Below, piece by piece: positions 1-6,444 of a stretch of 16,708 nt of DNA. The stretch is taken from assembly GCA_934394985.1 (NCBI GenBank), contig CAKRRF010000047.1, forward strand, positions 1-16,708, read 5' to 3'. The notes beneath the pieces were generated by a model. The model saw only the letters and a list, made by a program, of their open reading frames with translations, was not told where the DNA came from and ran no database searches. The stretch is from an uncultured Marvinbryantia sp. (lineage in GTDB: Bacteria > Bacillota > Clostridia > Lachnospirales > Lachnospiraceae). Every line of letters begins with the position of its first letter. Within the stretch, counting starts at the first letter, position 1. Both the position numbers and the translations under genes were made by a program.

Positions 1-103
1 AAGGTCAGTTCCTTGAATCTTAAAACTTTTTAGAATCTTTCAAGGTTGTTTCACTGTTCAATTATCAAGGTTCTTTGCTGTTGTTCTTGTTCTCAGCAAC
101 AAC
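1..103 (-). other. Probable rRNA operon leader (leftward)
   Basis: Read on the minus strand, this stretch lies directly downstream of three sigma-A promoters and is transcribed out of the left edge. It repeats AACCTTGA twice and can fold into a hairpin with arms at 11-17 and 39-45 (CCTTGAA/TTCAAGG) plus further inner pairing. Tandem strong promoters followed by AACCTTGA-type repeats are what I expect ahead of a 16S gene in Clostridia. The 16S gene itself is outside the window, so this is inference. Another strongly expressed RNA gene is possible. Confidence 0.55.
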
Positions 104-109
104 TTTTAT

Positions 110-138
110 ATCATATCACCGCTTTTGAAGTTTGTCAA
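110..138 (-). promoter_or_regulatory. Sigma-A promoter, nearest the left edge
   Basis: On the minus strand a consensus -35 TTGACA (133-138) is followed by a 17-base spacer and a -10 TATGAT (110-115). The start site would be near 103. It is the last of three stacked promoters that fire leftward. Confidence 0.8.
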
Positions 139-212
139 CAACTTTTTTTATTTTTTTCAATCTTTCGATTGAAATTCTGTATTTCTTGCCGTCTCTCTCA
201 GACAGCTTCATT

Positions 213-241
213 ATATTATCATCTGGTTCTACATTTGTCAA
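213..241 (-). promoter_or_regulatory. Sigma-A promoter, middle of tandem set
   Basis: On the minus strand -35 TTGACA (236-241), a 17-base spacer and -10 TAATAT (213-218), start near 206. Its -35 sits 103 bases upstream of the -35 of the next promoter. T-rich tracts upstream, on the plus strand, are A-rich on the promoter strand and could act as UP elements. Confidence 0.75.
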
Positions 242-278
242 CAGCTTTTTTCATTTTTTTACAAAATTCTGTAACCCT

Positions 279-307
279 TTTATATCCCCTTTTATATCAT
301 TTGTAAA
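279..307 (-). promoter_or_regulatory. Possible third tandem promoter
   Basis: On the minus strand TTTACA (302-307), a 17-base spacer and TATAAA (279-284). The match is weaker than the other two and the region is very AT-rich, so chance is possible. The same spacing and orientation support a third start for the same unit. Confidence 0.45.
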
Positions 308-399
308 TTGTAATCTTTCAGTTTCTCAATAATTCTGACATTCTCGAAAAGATTTATAAATAATACTGCATAACACATGATTCTAAAATCCTCATCCAG

Positions 400-428
400 A
401 AAAAAAGGCGCAATATCATTACTGCGCC
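400..428 (-). terminator. Rho-independent terminator of the Ig-like protein gene
   Basis: On the minus strand GGCGCA (423-428) pairs with TGCGCC (407-412) across a 10-base loop and is followed by a run of seven T (400-406). It lies about 10 bases after the stop codon at 439-441 and separates the surface-protein gene from the tandem promoters. Confidence 0.88.
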
Positions 429-438
429 CCTTTTACTC

Positions 439-1491
439 TCATTTAATTACTGTTACAGTTATTGTAATTTTTTTCTTACCAGATTTGACTATGATCTTAC
501 TCTTACCTTTTTTCTTTGCAGTAAGCACGCCCTTTTTGTTTACTGTTACTATTTTTTTATTTGAAGACGAATATGTAGGATTCTGAGAGGATGTGATTGG
601 AATCAGCAACGGCTTCAATACCAGTTTTTTTCCCTTTCTTAACGTTATCTTTTTAGGAAGCCCAACAATCTTACTGGTATTTATCGTTTTTCTGTTTACA
701 ACTATCGGAATCTTTTTTTGTAGTCCACTGGCCATGGTAACAGTCAGTATTGCCTTTCCCTTCTTTTTTCCAGCTTTAATTACTCCATTTTTTGACACAG
801 TAAATATTTTTGTATTACTGGATTTCCATTCTTTTACATAATCTCCATCTGCCAGCCCGATCACTTTGAGTGCATTGGTTTTCTGATTGTTTTTCAGTGG
901 TACCTCCGTTGCATTCATTTCAACAGTTGCTTCTAATTTACTTCCAACATCCCTGCTTTCTTCCTCCATACAAATATTGCAGGCTCGCACTTCTTTTTTG
1001 GGTGCAAATACAGTTGCAGATGATACTTCCCTCCAATCACCAAATTCATGTTTCAATACATCAACCACAATCTCTGTCACAAGTTCTTTATCCACATTCA
1101 CATATAATGGCTGCTCAGGATTCTTTACTCTGATATTTTCATCGTTTCTCAGTATCTCTCCATTTTGATTTGTCTCCGCAACATAATAAACCCCTACAGG
1201 CACATTTTCAAATACAGTCTGAGCATATTCCTGGTTTTCAGATATACTCAGTTTTTTCACTCCTCCCTCTATGTATCTTTGATTCAATTCTTCATCTAAA
1301 AACAATGCGCAGAAAAGCCCATCATTCACTTTTATAGTTTTCCCTTGATGTACCGAGCTCAGTCTCACATTTATTGTACCGCTTTCTTTTGCAGTCTGCA
1401 CATCTATCAAATCCAATCTTCCACTTTTATTAGTGCGAAATACAATCTCTTCCCATACGTCGAATAGTGTCCTGGCAATTTTTTCTGACAA
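439..1491 (-). CDS. 3' piece of frameshifted Cna-B/Big_2 surface protein
   Basis: This open frame holds the C-terminal two thirds of a secreted, probably adhesive or cell-surface protein. Numbering from the TTG at 1491, residues about 40-140 look like a Cna-B/SpaA-type fold, including the strand FENVPVGVYYVAETN. Residues about 187-266 and 272-350 are two Ig-like domains of the Big_2 type, with the typical SSNTKIFTVSKNGVIKAGKKKG and SSNKKIVTVNKKGVLTAKKKG loops. The C-terminus is very lysine-rich, with no LPXTG motif or membrane anchor, so attachment is unknown. The TTG has no ribosome binding site, and the frame overlaps the preceding signal-peptide frame by 85 bases. I therefore read it as the continuation of that frame after a lost base (about 1447-1484), not as an independent gene. 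A perfect terminator follows. Confidence 0.75.
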   Translation of the reverse strand: MSEKIARTLFDVWEEIVFRTNKSGRLDLIDVQTAKESGTINVRLSSVHQGKTIKVNDGLFCALFLDEELNQRYIEGGVKKLSISENQEYAQTVFENVPVGVYYVAETNQNGEILRNDENIRVKNPEQPLYVNVDKELVTEIVVDVLKHEFGDWREVSSATVFAPKKEVRACNICMEEESRDVGSKLEATVEMNATEVPLKNNQKTNALKVIGLADGDYVKEWKSSNTKIFTVSKNGVIKAGKKKGKAILTVTMASGLQKKIPIVVNRKTINTSKIVGLPKKITLRKGKKLVLKPLLIPITSSQNPTYSSSNKKIVTVNKKGVLTAKKKGKSKIIVKSGKKKITITVTVIK

Positions 1492-2012
1492 ATCTCATAC
1501 GTTGCTCCACATCTCAAGTTTACTTTTTCTTTTATCTCCCCATTTGTATCCGTCATCATGATAATCTCTGACTGAACACTTTTGCCTGTCGGAGAAATCT
1601 TTACTTCTATTCCCTCAACCGGATGATTATCAATATCTAAAACTTTAATTGTAACATTCACCTGTTTTGATTCACCTATTATCTCCTCTGTTTCTTCTGT
1701 TGATGTCTCCGGTTCTGTTTCTTCTTCCGGCTCTGTTTCTATTAGCAGTGCGTCTGTTTCTGGCTCTGACTCTTGCGCTTCCAACTTATTTTCCTCTTCA
1801 CTTCTTTCATCTGCCTGCAAATCAAATTCTATCATTTGTTCTGTCGTTGCTTCAGTTGAGGGTTCCGTAAGAATATCTGCCATATTCTGTATATCATTCC
1901 ATTCCGTTTCTTCTTCATACAACGCGTTTTCCGATTCGGCAAGTCCTGTCATACCTGAATTAAATAGCATTGACACAGCCAATAATATAGCCATTTTTCT
2001 TTTTAATCTCAT
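1407..2012 (-). CDS. 5' piece of frameshifted Cna-B/Big_2 surface protein
   Basis: I place the start at the ATG at 2012, six bases after AAAGGTG; a GTG at 2021 overlaps that site and is less likely. The N-terminus is a signal peptide: MRLKRK, then a hydrophobic stretch, with likely cleavage after GLA near residue 25. Next comes a long Glu/Thr-rich acidic linker of low complexity (about residues 30-120). A Cna-B-like unit follows, from VNVTIKVLDIDNHPVEG to YEICQKKLPGHYSTYGK. The frame then drifts into unrelated residues and stops, while the expected continuation (EIVFRTNKSGRLDL) lies in the adjacent frame. Restoring one base would give a protein of about 524 residues. It may be a decayed gene, a phase-variable gene or a sequence error. 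The region looks more AT-rich than the metabolic genes nearby. Confidence 0.75.
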   Translation of the reverse strand: MRLKRKMAILLAVSMLFNSGMTGLAESENALYEEETEWNDIQNMADILTEPSTEATTEQMIEFDLQADERSEEENKLEAQESEPETDALLIETEPEEETEPETSTEETEEIIGESKQVNVTIKVLDIDNHPVEGIEVKISPTGKSVQSEIIMMTDTNGEIKEKVNLRCGATYEICQKKLPGHYSTYGKRLYFALIKVEDWI

Positions 2013-2017
2013 TTTTT

Positions 2018-2095
2018 TCACCTTTCTTCACAAATCTTTCTGATGAATTTGCCTATGTTTCCGTTTCTATAAAAACGCCGCCCTAATTTACTCAT
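2018..2095 (-). CDS. Possible 25-residue basic leader peptide
   Basis: An ATG at 2095 has AAGGA six bases upstream and opens a 25-codon frame beginning MSKLGRRFYRNG, rich in Arg and Lys. Its stop TGA (2018-2020) lies inside the ribosome binding site of the surface-protein gene, which starts six bases further on. That arrangement suggests translational coupling. I do not recognise the peptide. The same frame stays open upstream to 2212, but that part runs through a terminator hairpin, so I do not extend it. Chance cannot be excluded for so short a frame. Confidence 0.4.
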   Translation of the reverse strand: MSKLGRRFYRNGNIGKFIRKICEER

Positions 2096-2150
2096 TTTCT
2101 GTCCTTCTTTCTCAATTTTCCCTGCTCTTTTATTTCTGAATTCAGTATAC

Positions 2151-2189
2151 AAAAAAAACTTCCGTTCTGCAATCTCGAGCGGAAGTTTT
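2151..2189 (-). terminator. Rho-independent terminator of hcp
   Basis: On the minus strand ACTTCCG (2180-2186) pairs with CGGAAGT (2158-2164) and is followed by eight T (2151-2158, sharing one base with the stem). It begins about 30 bases after the hcp stop codon. A weak TATACT -10-like element (2144-2149) follows and could start the surface-protein transcript, but no good -35 accompanies it. Confidence 0.85.
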
Positions 2190-2216
2190 ATATCTATTCT
2201 TCTGAAAAACACTATT

Positions 2217-3815
2217 CTATTTTTCTAACAATGTCTTCAGATCTTCTTCTGGTGTGGTAATTGGCGCAATACCGTAGTTTTCTATCAGAATGTTCAGCAC
2301 GTTTGGTGAGATGAATGCCGGCAGAGTCGGGCCAAGACGGATGTTCTTGATTCCCAGATGCAACAATGTCAGCAGGATGCAGACAGCCTTCTGTTCATAC
2401 CAGGACAATACCATAGAAAGTGGCAGTTCATTTACACTGCAGCCAAATGCTTCTGCCAGCGCCACTGCGACTTTGATAGCGCTATAAGCATCGTTGCACT
2501 GTCCCATATCCATGATACGTGGCAGTCCCCCGATCGTTCCAAGATCCAGGTCGTTGAAACGGTATTTTCCACAGGCCAGCGTGAGGATCATGGTATCATC
2601 CGGTGTCAGTTTTACGAAGTCCGTATAATAGCTTCTGCCTTTGCGGATTCCATCACATCCTGCTACCAGGAAGAAATGGCGGATCGCCCCAGACTTTACA
2701 GCGTCAATCACCTGATCTGCCACCTTCAGCACTGCTCCATGGCTGAATCCGGTCATTACACTGGTGCCGCCATTGATTCCGGTAAATTCCCGGTCTTCTG
2801 CATAACCGCCCAGTTCCAGCGCTTTCTCGATCACTGGCGTAAAGTCTTTTTCTTCGCCAATGTGCATTACTTCCGGATAAGATACCAGTTCTGTAGAAAA
2901 GATACGATCCGCATAGCTGCTCTTTGGCGGCATCAGACAGTTGGTGGTATACAGTACAGGTGCCGGAATATCTGCAAATTCCTTCTGTTGATTCTGCCAT
3001 GCTGTTCCAAAGTTTCCTTTTAAATGTGGATATTTTTTCAGTTCCGGATAAGCATGAGCCGGAAGCATCTCTCCATGGGTATAGATATTGATTCCTTTGC
3101 CTTCCGTCTGCTGCAAAAGCAGCTCCAGATCTTTCAGATCATGACCGGTGATGACAATAAACGGACCTTTTTCCACCTTCAGAGATACTTTGGTCGGTAC
3201 CGGTGTGCCATAGGTGCCGGTATTCGCTTCATCCAGCATTTCCATACACAGGTAATTCTTTTCCCCAACTTCCAGTACCACCGGAAGCAACTGTTCCAGA
3301 TCCCAGTCTTCTCCTACTGCAAATAACGCTTTGTGGATAAACTTCTCCACTTCCTCATTGCGGTGCCCCAGAACCATTGCGTGATATGCATAGGCCGCCA
3401 TCCCCCTTACGCCAAACAGAATCAGAGATTTCAGAGAACGTATATCCTCCTGTGCCGTCCAGAGCTGCTCCATATCATAATTGACTGTACGGTTACATGA
3501 AGAAGCACAGCCTCCACATCCCGATGCCATTCTCGCTTTTTCTGTTTCTACACGGTCTATCAGTGTCTGAATGGTCTTATCGTTAAAGTTCACATTTGTG
3601 ACAGTTGTAAATAATCCTTCTATTAACAATCTGCCGCTTGTTTCGGTTGCCTGCAGTCCACCTTCTGCTGCTCTGGCCAGACCAATCAGCGCTCCTGTCA
3701 GTTTATCCTGTAATGCGGCAGTCTGGGCGGTCTTTCCACACACTCCTGCTTTTCCGGTACATCCGCTGCATCCTGCCGTCTGTTCACACTGAAAACAAAA
3801 CATATTCTGTTCCAT
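2217..3815 (-). CDS. hcp: Hybrid cluster protein (Hcp, hydroxylamine reductase)
   Basis: Cytoplasmic iron-sulfur protein of the Hcp/prismane family, thought to reduce hydroxylamine and nitric oxide and to act in nitrosative-stress defence in anaerobes. I start it at the ATG at 3815 (532 residues), seven or so bases after AGGAGG; the frame also has an ATG at 3839 with no nearby site. The N-terminal cluster cysteines are at 7, 10, 19 and 26, in the order C-x2-C-x8-C-x6-C, close to the class I pattern. All expected hybrid-cluster ligands can be placed: His225, Glu249, Cys293, the persulfide-type Cys387 in VAGCDG, Cys415, Cys440, Glu474 and Lys476 in WYEQK. A further CGGCASSC cluster (about 100-107) may be an extra ligand set. 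It is a single-gene unit with its own promoter, dyad and terminator. Confidence 0.96.
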   Translation of the reverse strand: MEQNMFCFQCEQTAGCSGCTGKAGVCGKTAQTAALQDKLTGALIGLARAAEGGLQATETSGRLLIEGLFTTVTNVNFNDKTIQTLIDRVETEKARMASGCGGCASSCNRTVNYDMEQLWTAQEDIRSLKSLILFGVRGMAAYAYHAMVLGHRNEEVEKFIHKALFAVGEDWDLEQLLPVVLEVGEKNYLCMEMLDEANTGTYGTPVPTKVSLKVEKGPFIVITGHDLKDLELLLQQTEGKGINIYTHGEMLPAHAYPELKKYPHLKGNFGTAWQNQQKEFADIPAPVLYTTNCLMPPKSSYADRIFSTELVSYPEVMHIGEEKDFTPVIEKALELGGYAEDREFTGINGGTSVMTGFSHGAVLKVADQVIDAVKSGAIRHFFLVAGCDGIRKGRSYYTDFVKLTPDDTMILTLACGKYRFNDLDLGTIGGLPRIMDMGQCNDAYSAIKVAVALAEAFGCSVNELPLSMVLSWYEQKAVCILLTLLHLGIKNIRLGPTLPAFISPNVLNILIENYGIAPITTPEEDLKTLLEK

Positions 3816-3914
3816 TTCACTTCCTCCTGATTCATTCATAATTTGAAGATATCAGTGCACCTCCTCCCCCATGGAAAGAAGTTATATTTCTCTACACTCA
3901 CATCTTGTGTCTGA

Positions 3915-3957
3915 ATTATAAAATATTTTCTCCTCAAAATCTGTGGTTAATACCACA
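3915..3957 (-). promoter_or_regulatory. hcp promoter with CRP/FNR-type activator dyad
   Basis: On the minus strand a perfect dyad TGTGGTATTAACCACA (3942-3957) stands upstream of a consensus -10 TATAAT (3915-3920). The -35 position has no match to TTGACA. With the start at about 3908 (a CA initiator), the dyad centre is at -41.5, the class II activator position used by CRP/FNR proteins. HcpR, a CRP/FNR-family activator, controls hcp in other anaerobes through similar TGTGA-N6-TCACA sites. Assignment to HcpR is inference. Confidence 0.7.
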
Positions 3958-3973
3958 AACAAAATTTTTATAT

Positions 3974-4009
3974 AAAAAGATGAGATGTCTCAAAATCAGA
4001 CACCTCATC
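3974..4009 (-). terminator. Rho-independent terminator of the DUF2798-like gene
   Basis: On the minus strand GATGAGGTGTCT (3998-4009) pairs with AGACATCTCATC (3979-3990) with one mismatch over a seven-base loop. Five T (3974-3978) follow. It lies about 40 bases after the stop of the gene at 4051. Confidence 0.88.
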
Positions 4010-4050
4010 CTCTCAACATACTATTTATTTTTTCTGATCAACCGCACTTC

Positions 4051-4521
4051 TTATGACTGCTGTTTCTTTTCTCCACGGCGAAAAATCAAACGGAAAACCA
4101 GACGTACAAACGGACCGCAGTAAAACATCTGATAGCAGATTGCCATTGGAAAGTTCATAGCCCAGGTACGAATCCACTCTCCAAAGGATGGTTTCTTAAA
4201 TAAGACCGTAGCAATCAGGCTCATGGTCGGACACATAATACAGCAAATGCAGATAGAAATCGCATAGGTAATAAACTGCGGCCGGTCTGTCGGACGCATA
4301 ACAGTAAACGCCAGTTTTCCAGCCAGTTTGCTGACTATAAAGAACTCCAGTACAAAAGCAATAGGTGCCATGAATATCAGTTCATGTGTGGCTGCAAGGA
4401 ATGTGAAACCGTTCACGGTTCCTCCTGTATTCAGAGCTACATTGTATACAATCATTCCGTATACCATGACTGTCGCCATAATGGCAGTAAAAATAACATC
4501 TTCAAATTTTGTTTTTGGCAT
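4051..4521 (-). CDS. DUF2798-like small integral membrane protein
   Basis: A 156-residue protein with four likely membrane helices, near residues 8-30, 42-68, 83-108 and 118-145, and a basic tail (RRGEKKQQS). Its length and layout fit the DUF2798 family, which has no established function; I am fairly but not fully sure of that assignment. The start ATG at 4521 follows a strong AAGGAGG with a seven-base gap. It is transcribed alone: promoter near 4629-4657, terminator at 3974-4009. The odd point is the leader, where a long hairpin covers the ribosome binding site, suggesting control at translation. Confidence 0.8.
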   Translation of the reverse strand: MPKTKFEDVIFTAIMATVMVYGMIVYNVALNTGGTVNGFTFLAATHELIFMAPIAFVLEFFIVSKLAGKLAFTVMRPTDRPQFITYAISICICCIMCPTMSLIATVLFKKPSFGEWIRTWAMNFPMAICYQMFYCGPFVRLVFRLIFRRGEKKQQS

Positions 4522-4526
4522 AAAAT

Positions 4527-4592
4527 ATCCTCCTTATGATAATAATACACTGTGTCTTTGACTTCTGTGTTGTTCGTTATCATCCGGAGGAT
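4527..4592 (-). promoter_or_regulatory. SD-sequestering leader hairpin of the DUF2798-like gene
   Basis: In the transcript, ATCCTCC-GG-ATGATAA (4577-4592) pairs with TTATCAT-AA-GGAGGAT (4527-4542): two 7-bp helices flanking a GG/AA internal loop. The second arm contains the Shine-Dalgarno of the gene starting at 4521. The 34-base apical part folds further: ACAC pairs with GTGT and GTC with GAC around an AAA loop. The 5' arm can instead form its own small hairpin, CATCC-TCC-GGATG, which would free the ribosome binding site. I know of no named riboswitch class with this layout. The fold is seen in the sequence; its regulatory role is inferred. Confidence 0.65.
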
Positions 4593-4628
4593 GTGCGTTT
4601 CCAATATAAACCTAAATCAAACTTTGTT

Positions 4629-4657
4629 ATCCTATCACAGCTTTTTTGAAAATGCAA
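4629..4657 (-). promoter_or_regulatory. Candidate promoter of the DUF2798-like gene
   Basis: On the minus strand TTGCAT (4652-4657), a 17-base spacer and TAGGAT (4629-4634), giving a start near 4622 and a leader of about 100 bases that includes the whole hairpin. The boxes are only moderate matches. It lies just after the stop of the methyltransferase gene. Confidence 0.45.
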
Positions 4658-4663
4658 GTAATT

Positions 4664-5521
4664 TTATTTCTTTTTTCCAAGCTCCCAGAAAGCTACTGCA
4701 CTGGCTGCCGCCACATTCAAGGAATCCACTCCATGAGACATGGGTATTTTCACCGTATAATCACATTCTGCCATAGTCGCTGATGCCAGTCCATCTCCTT
4801 CTGTCCCAAGCAGTATAGCCAGCTTCTCTTCTGATGCCAGTTTCGGATCATCTATAGCCACCGAATCATTGCGTAGTGCAAAAGCAGCTGTACGAAATCC
4901 TGCCGCTTTTAATGCCTGCATCCCCTCCTGTGGCCATGCCATATTTTTATCCAGTATGGTCCATGGAATCTGAAATACAGTCCCCATACTCACGCGAATC
5001 GCCCGGCGATACAATGGATTGCTACATCCAGCCGTAAGAATTACTGCATCCATATTCAAAGCCGCAGCTGAACGAAAAATTGCTCCCACGTTCGTAGGAT
5101 TCACCACCTCTTCCAGCACAGCAATTCTTCTGGTATTCCTGCAAATTTCTCCCATTGTCGGCAACCCTGGACGATACATGGCACAAAGCATACCACGAGT
5201 CAGTGCAAATCCAGTCAGCTTCGTCAACACTTCGAATTCCGCTGTGTACACAGGTACCTGGCTGCATCTTTTCAGCACCTCCATCACTTCCTCTGTTTCA
5301 TTTTCAATCTGTCGCTTTTCAACCAGGCAGGACGCAGGTACGCATCCGGCATTCAGGGCACGTTCTATCACTTTCGGACTTTCTGCAATAAACATTCCTT
5401 TTTTCGGATCTGCACGATTCAGCAATTGATTTTCTGTCAGTCTGGCATATATGTCCAGTTCCGGTGCATCAAAATCTGTAATCTCTGTGATATTTTCTGT
5501 CATTTTATCTGTAATCATCAT
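4664..5521 (-). CDS. SpoU/TrmH-family RNA 2'-O-methyltransferase
   Basis: SPOUT-fold enzyme that would methylate a ribose 2'-OH in rRNA or tRNA using S-adenosylmethionine; the exact nucleotide cannot be told. From the chosen start (285 residues) there is an N-terminal substrate-binding region with GMFIAESPKVIERAL, then the three SpoU motifs: NPTNVGAIFRSA (about 141-152), LGTEGDGL (238-245) and IPMSHGVDSLNVA (259-271). The ATG at 5521 follows AAGG by nine bases and lies inside the end of the nuclease gene (stop 5505-5507), so the two overlap by 17 bases and are probably translationally coupled. The frame extends upstream to 5596, but only inside the nuclease gene. No clear terminator follows. 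Confidence 0.92.
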   Translation of the reverse strand: MMITDKMTENITEITDFDAPELDIYARLTENQLLNRADPKKGMFIAESPKVIERALNAGCVPASCLVEKRQIENETEEVMEVLKRCSQVPVYTAEFEVLTKLTGFALTRGMLCAMYRPGLPTMGEICRNTRRIAVLEEVVNPTNVGAIFRSAAALNMDAVILTAGCSNPLYRRAIRVSMGTVFQIPWTILDKNMAWPQEGMQALKAAGFRTAAFALRNDSVAIDDPKLASEEKLAILLGTEGDGLASATMAECDYTVKIPMSHGVDSLNVAAASAVAFWELGKKK

Positions 5522-6296
5522 AATCTGCCGCCTTTTCATTTTCCCCAGTCCGATAATCAATGTTGATTCCCGGCTGTACATTATATACAAAAACATGAAA
5601 GCAGACTCCCGCTCCCTGATCTTCTACTGATTCTGCCTCCATCTCTACACCAGATGCCACCAGATTCAAACCTTCAAAAATTGGTGTCACACGGTACAAC
5701 ACATGTCCATCAGTCTCATGTACATAATCCGCCACTTCATTTTCAAATGGCAGCATGCCATCTACATTCATGTAACGTGTTCCGGTAATCAGATTCTTCT
5801 CATTTGCGTTCTCTCCTGCCAGCTGAAATCCGATCAGATGACAGCGATTGTATAAAGAGCCCTGATCCACGATATCATACTGCTTGTTTTTCCAACCCGT
5901 CGGATGAACTTCCTGAATGCTCTGCCGCTTCTCTGTAGGCATCAGATCCTCGCAAATGTTCGCATAGGCCACGCCGCACCGCCCCAGCACATCCAGATCA
6001 CTGTAGATCTCAAACGGTGTTGTGGTCAATTCATCATCGGTAAAATCCGGCACATTATCATTAAGCACCACATAAGGTTCTCCACTGTATTCCGGGACTT
6101 CATCCAGAGAAATGGTCGGTTCCCTGGTAATACTCTCATAAACTCCATCAGCAAACCGAATCAGCTTTTCTGCCTGCTCCGGAGCAAGTGCCAGCGCACT
6201 GCACAGTGCCAGAATCAGAATCTTCAGTAATGGATTTTTGATCTTCTTTTGCTTTTTCTTTCGATAGTTCTTTTTATAGTATTTTTTCCTGTGCAT
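5505..6296 (-). CDS. Membrane-anchored DNA/RNA non-specific endonuclease
   Basis: A 263-residue protein of the DNA/RNA non-specific endonuclease family, resembling the EndA/DNA-entry nucleases of Firmicutes. The N-terminus is strongly basic (MHRKKYYKKN and on) and is followed by one hydrophobic segment at about 23-39, so the enzyme is probably anchored with its catalytic part outside the cell. The active-site region reads YNRCHLIGFQL (His153 as the likely general base). It is followed by NEKNLITGTR, whose Asn at about 168 fits the metal ligand of the beta-beta-alpha-metal fold. The family's DRGH appears here as NRCH, a variant I believe is common in clostridial members. The ATG at 6296 follows a weak purine-rich site. 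Possible roles are DNA uptake or scavenging. It is the first gene of a pair with the methyltransferase. Confidence 0.88.
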   Translation of the reverse strand: MHRKKYYKKNYRKKKQKKIKNPLLKILILALCSALALAPEQAEKLIRFADGVYESITREPTISLDEVPEYSGEPYVVLNDNVPDFTDDELTTTPFEIYSDLDVLGRCGVAYANICEDLMPTEKRQSIQEVHPTGWKNKQYDIVDQGSLYNRCHLIGFQLAGENANEKNLITGTRYMNVDGMLPFENEVADYVHETDGHVLYRVTPIFEGLNLVASGVEMEAESVEDQGAGVCFHVFVYNVQPGINIDYRTGENEKAADYDDYR

Positions 6297-6330
6297 ACCC
6301 CTGTTTCCTGTCTGTCCTGCTTATCAAAAT

Positions 6331-6365
6331 CGGGTCATGTCTTCTATTTTCCAAAACACGGCCCG
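6331..6365 (-). terminator. Possible terminator or attenuator before the nuclease gene
   Basis: On the minus strand CGGGCCGTGT (6356-6365) pairs with ACATGACCCG (6331-6340), nine of ten positions including one G-U, across a 15-base loop. ATTTTGAT follows. The T-run is short. It could end the upstream kinase/radical SAM unit, but it lies only 35 bases before the nuclease start codon, which leaves little room for a promoter after it. Confidence 0.4.
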
Positions 6366-6410
6366 AAACATTTTTCCTGAAAATTTGTATCTATTCTATA
6401 CCTTCATAAA

Positions 6411-6434
6411 TGCAATGTGTTCTGAAGCATTGCA
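6411..6434 (-). repeat. Perfect 7-bp inverted repeat after the radical SAM gene
   Basis: TGCAATG (6411-6417) and CATTGCA (6428-6434) flank ten bases, starting ten bases after the radical SAM stop codon. On the minus strand only TTTATG follows, so as a terminator it would be weak; an mRNA 3'-end stem is also possible. Confidence 0.45.
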
Positions 6435-6444
6435 AAACTTCTTT

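Noticed and set aside
46..306. 86-codon plus-strand open frame rich in Cys, Phe and Leu
   Set aside because: It is antisense to the tandem promoters and leader. T-rich DNA gives such a frame by composition, it has no ribosome binding site, and frames of this sort are commonly miscalled next to rRNA operons.
439..2012. Sortase-anchored (LPXTG) surface protein
   Set aside because: The C-terminus ends within the last Ig-like domain, with no LPXTG, hydrophobic segment or charged tail.
2018..2212. 64-codon version of the small frame upstream of the surface gene
   Set aside because: Its first half runs through the hcp terminator hairpin and has no ribosome binding site. Only the last 25 codons have a credible start.
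2358..3023. 221-codon plus-strand open frame
   Set aside because: It lies wholly antisense to hcp, whose cluster ligands are all intact; no family resemblance and no start signals.
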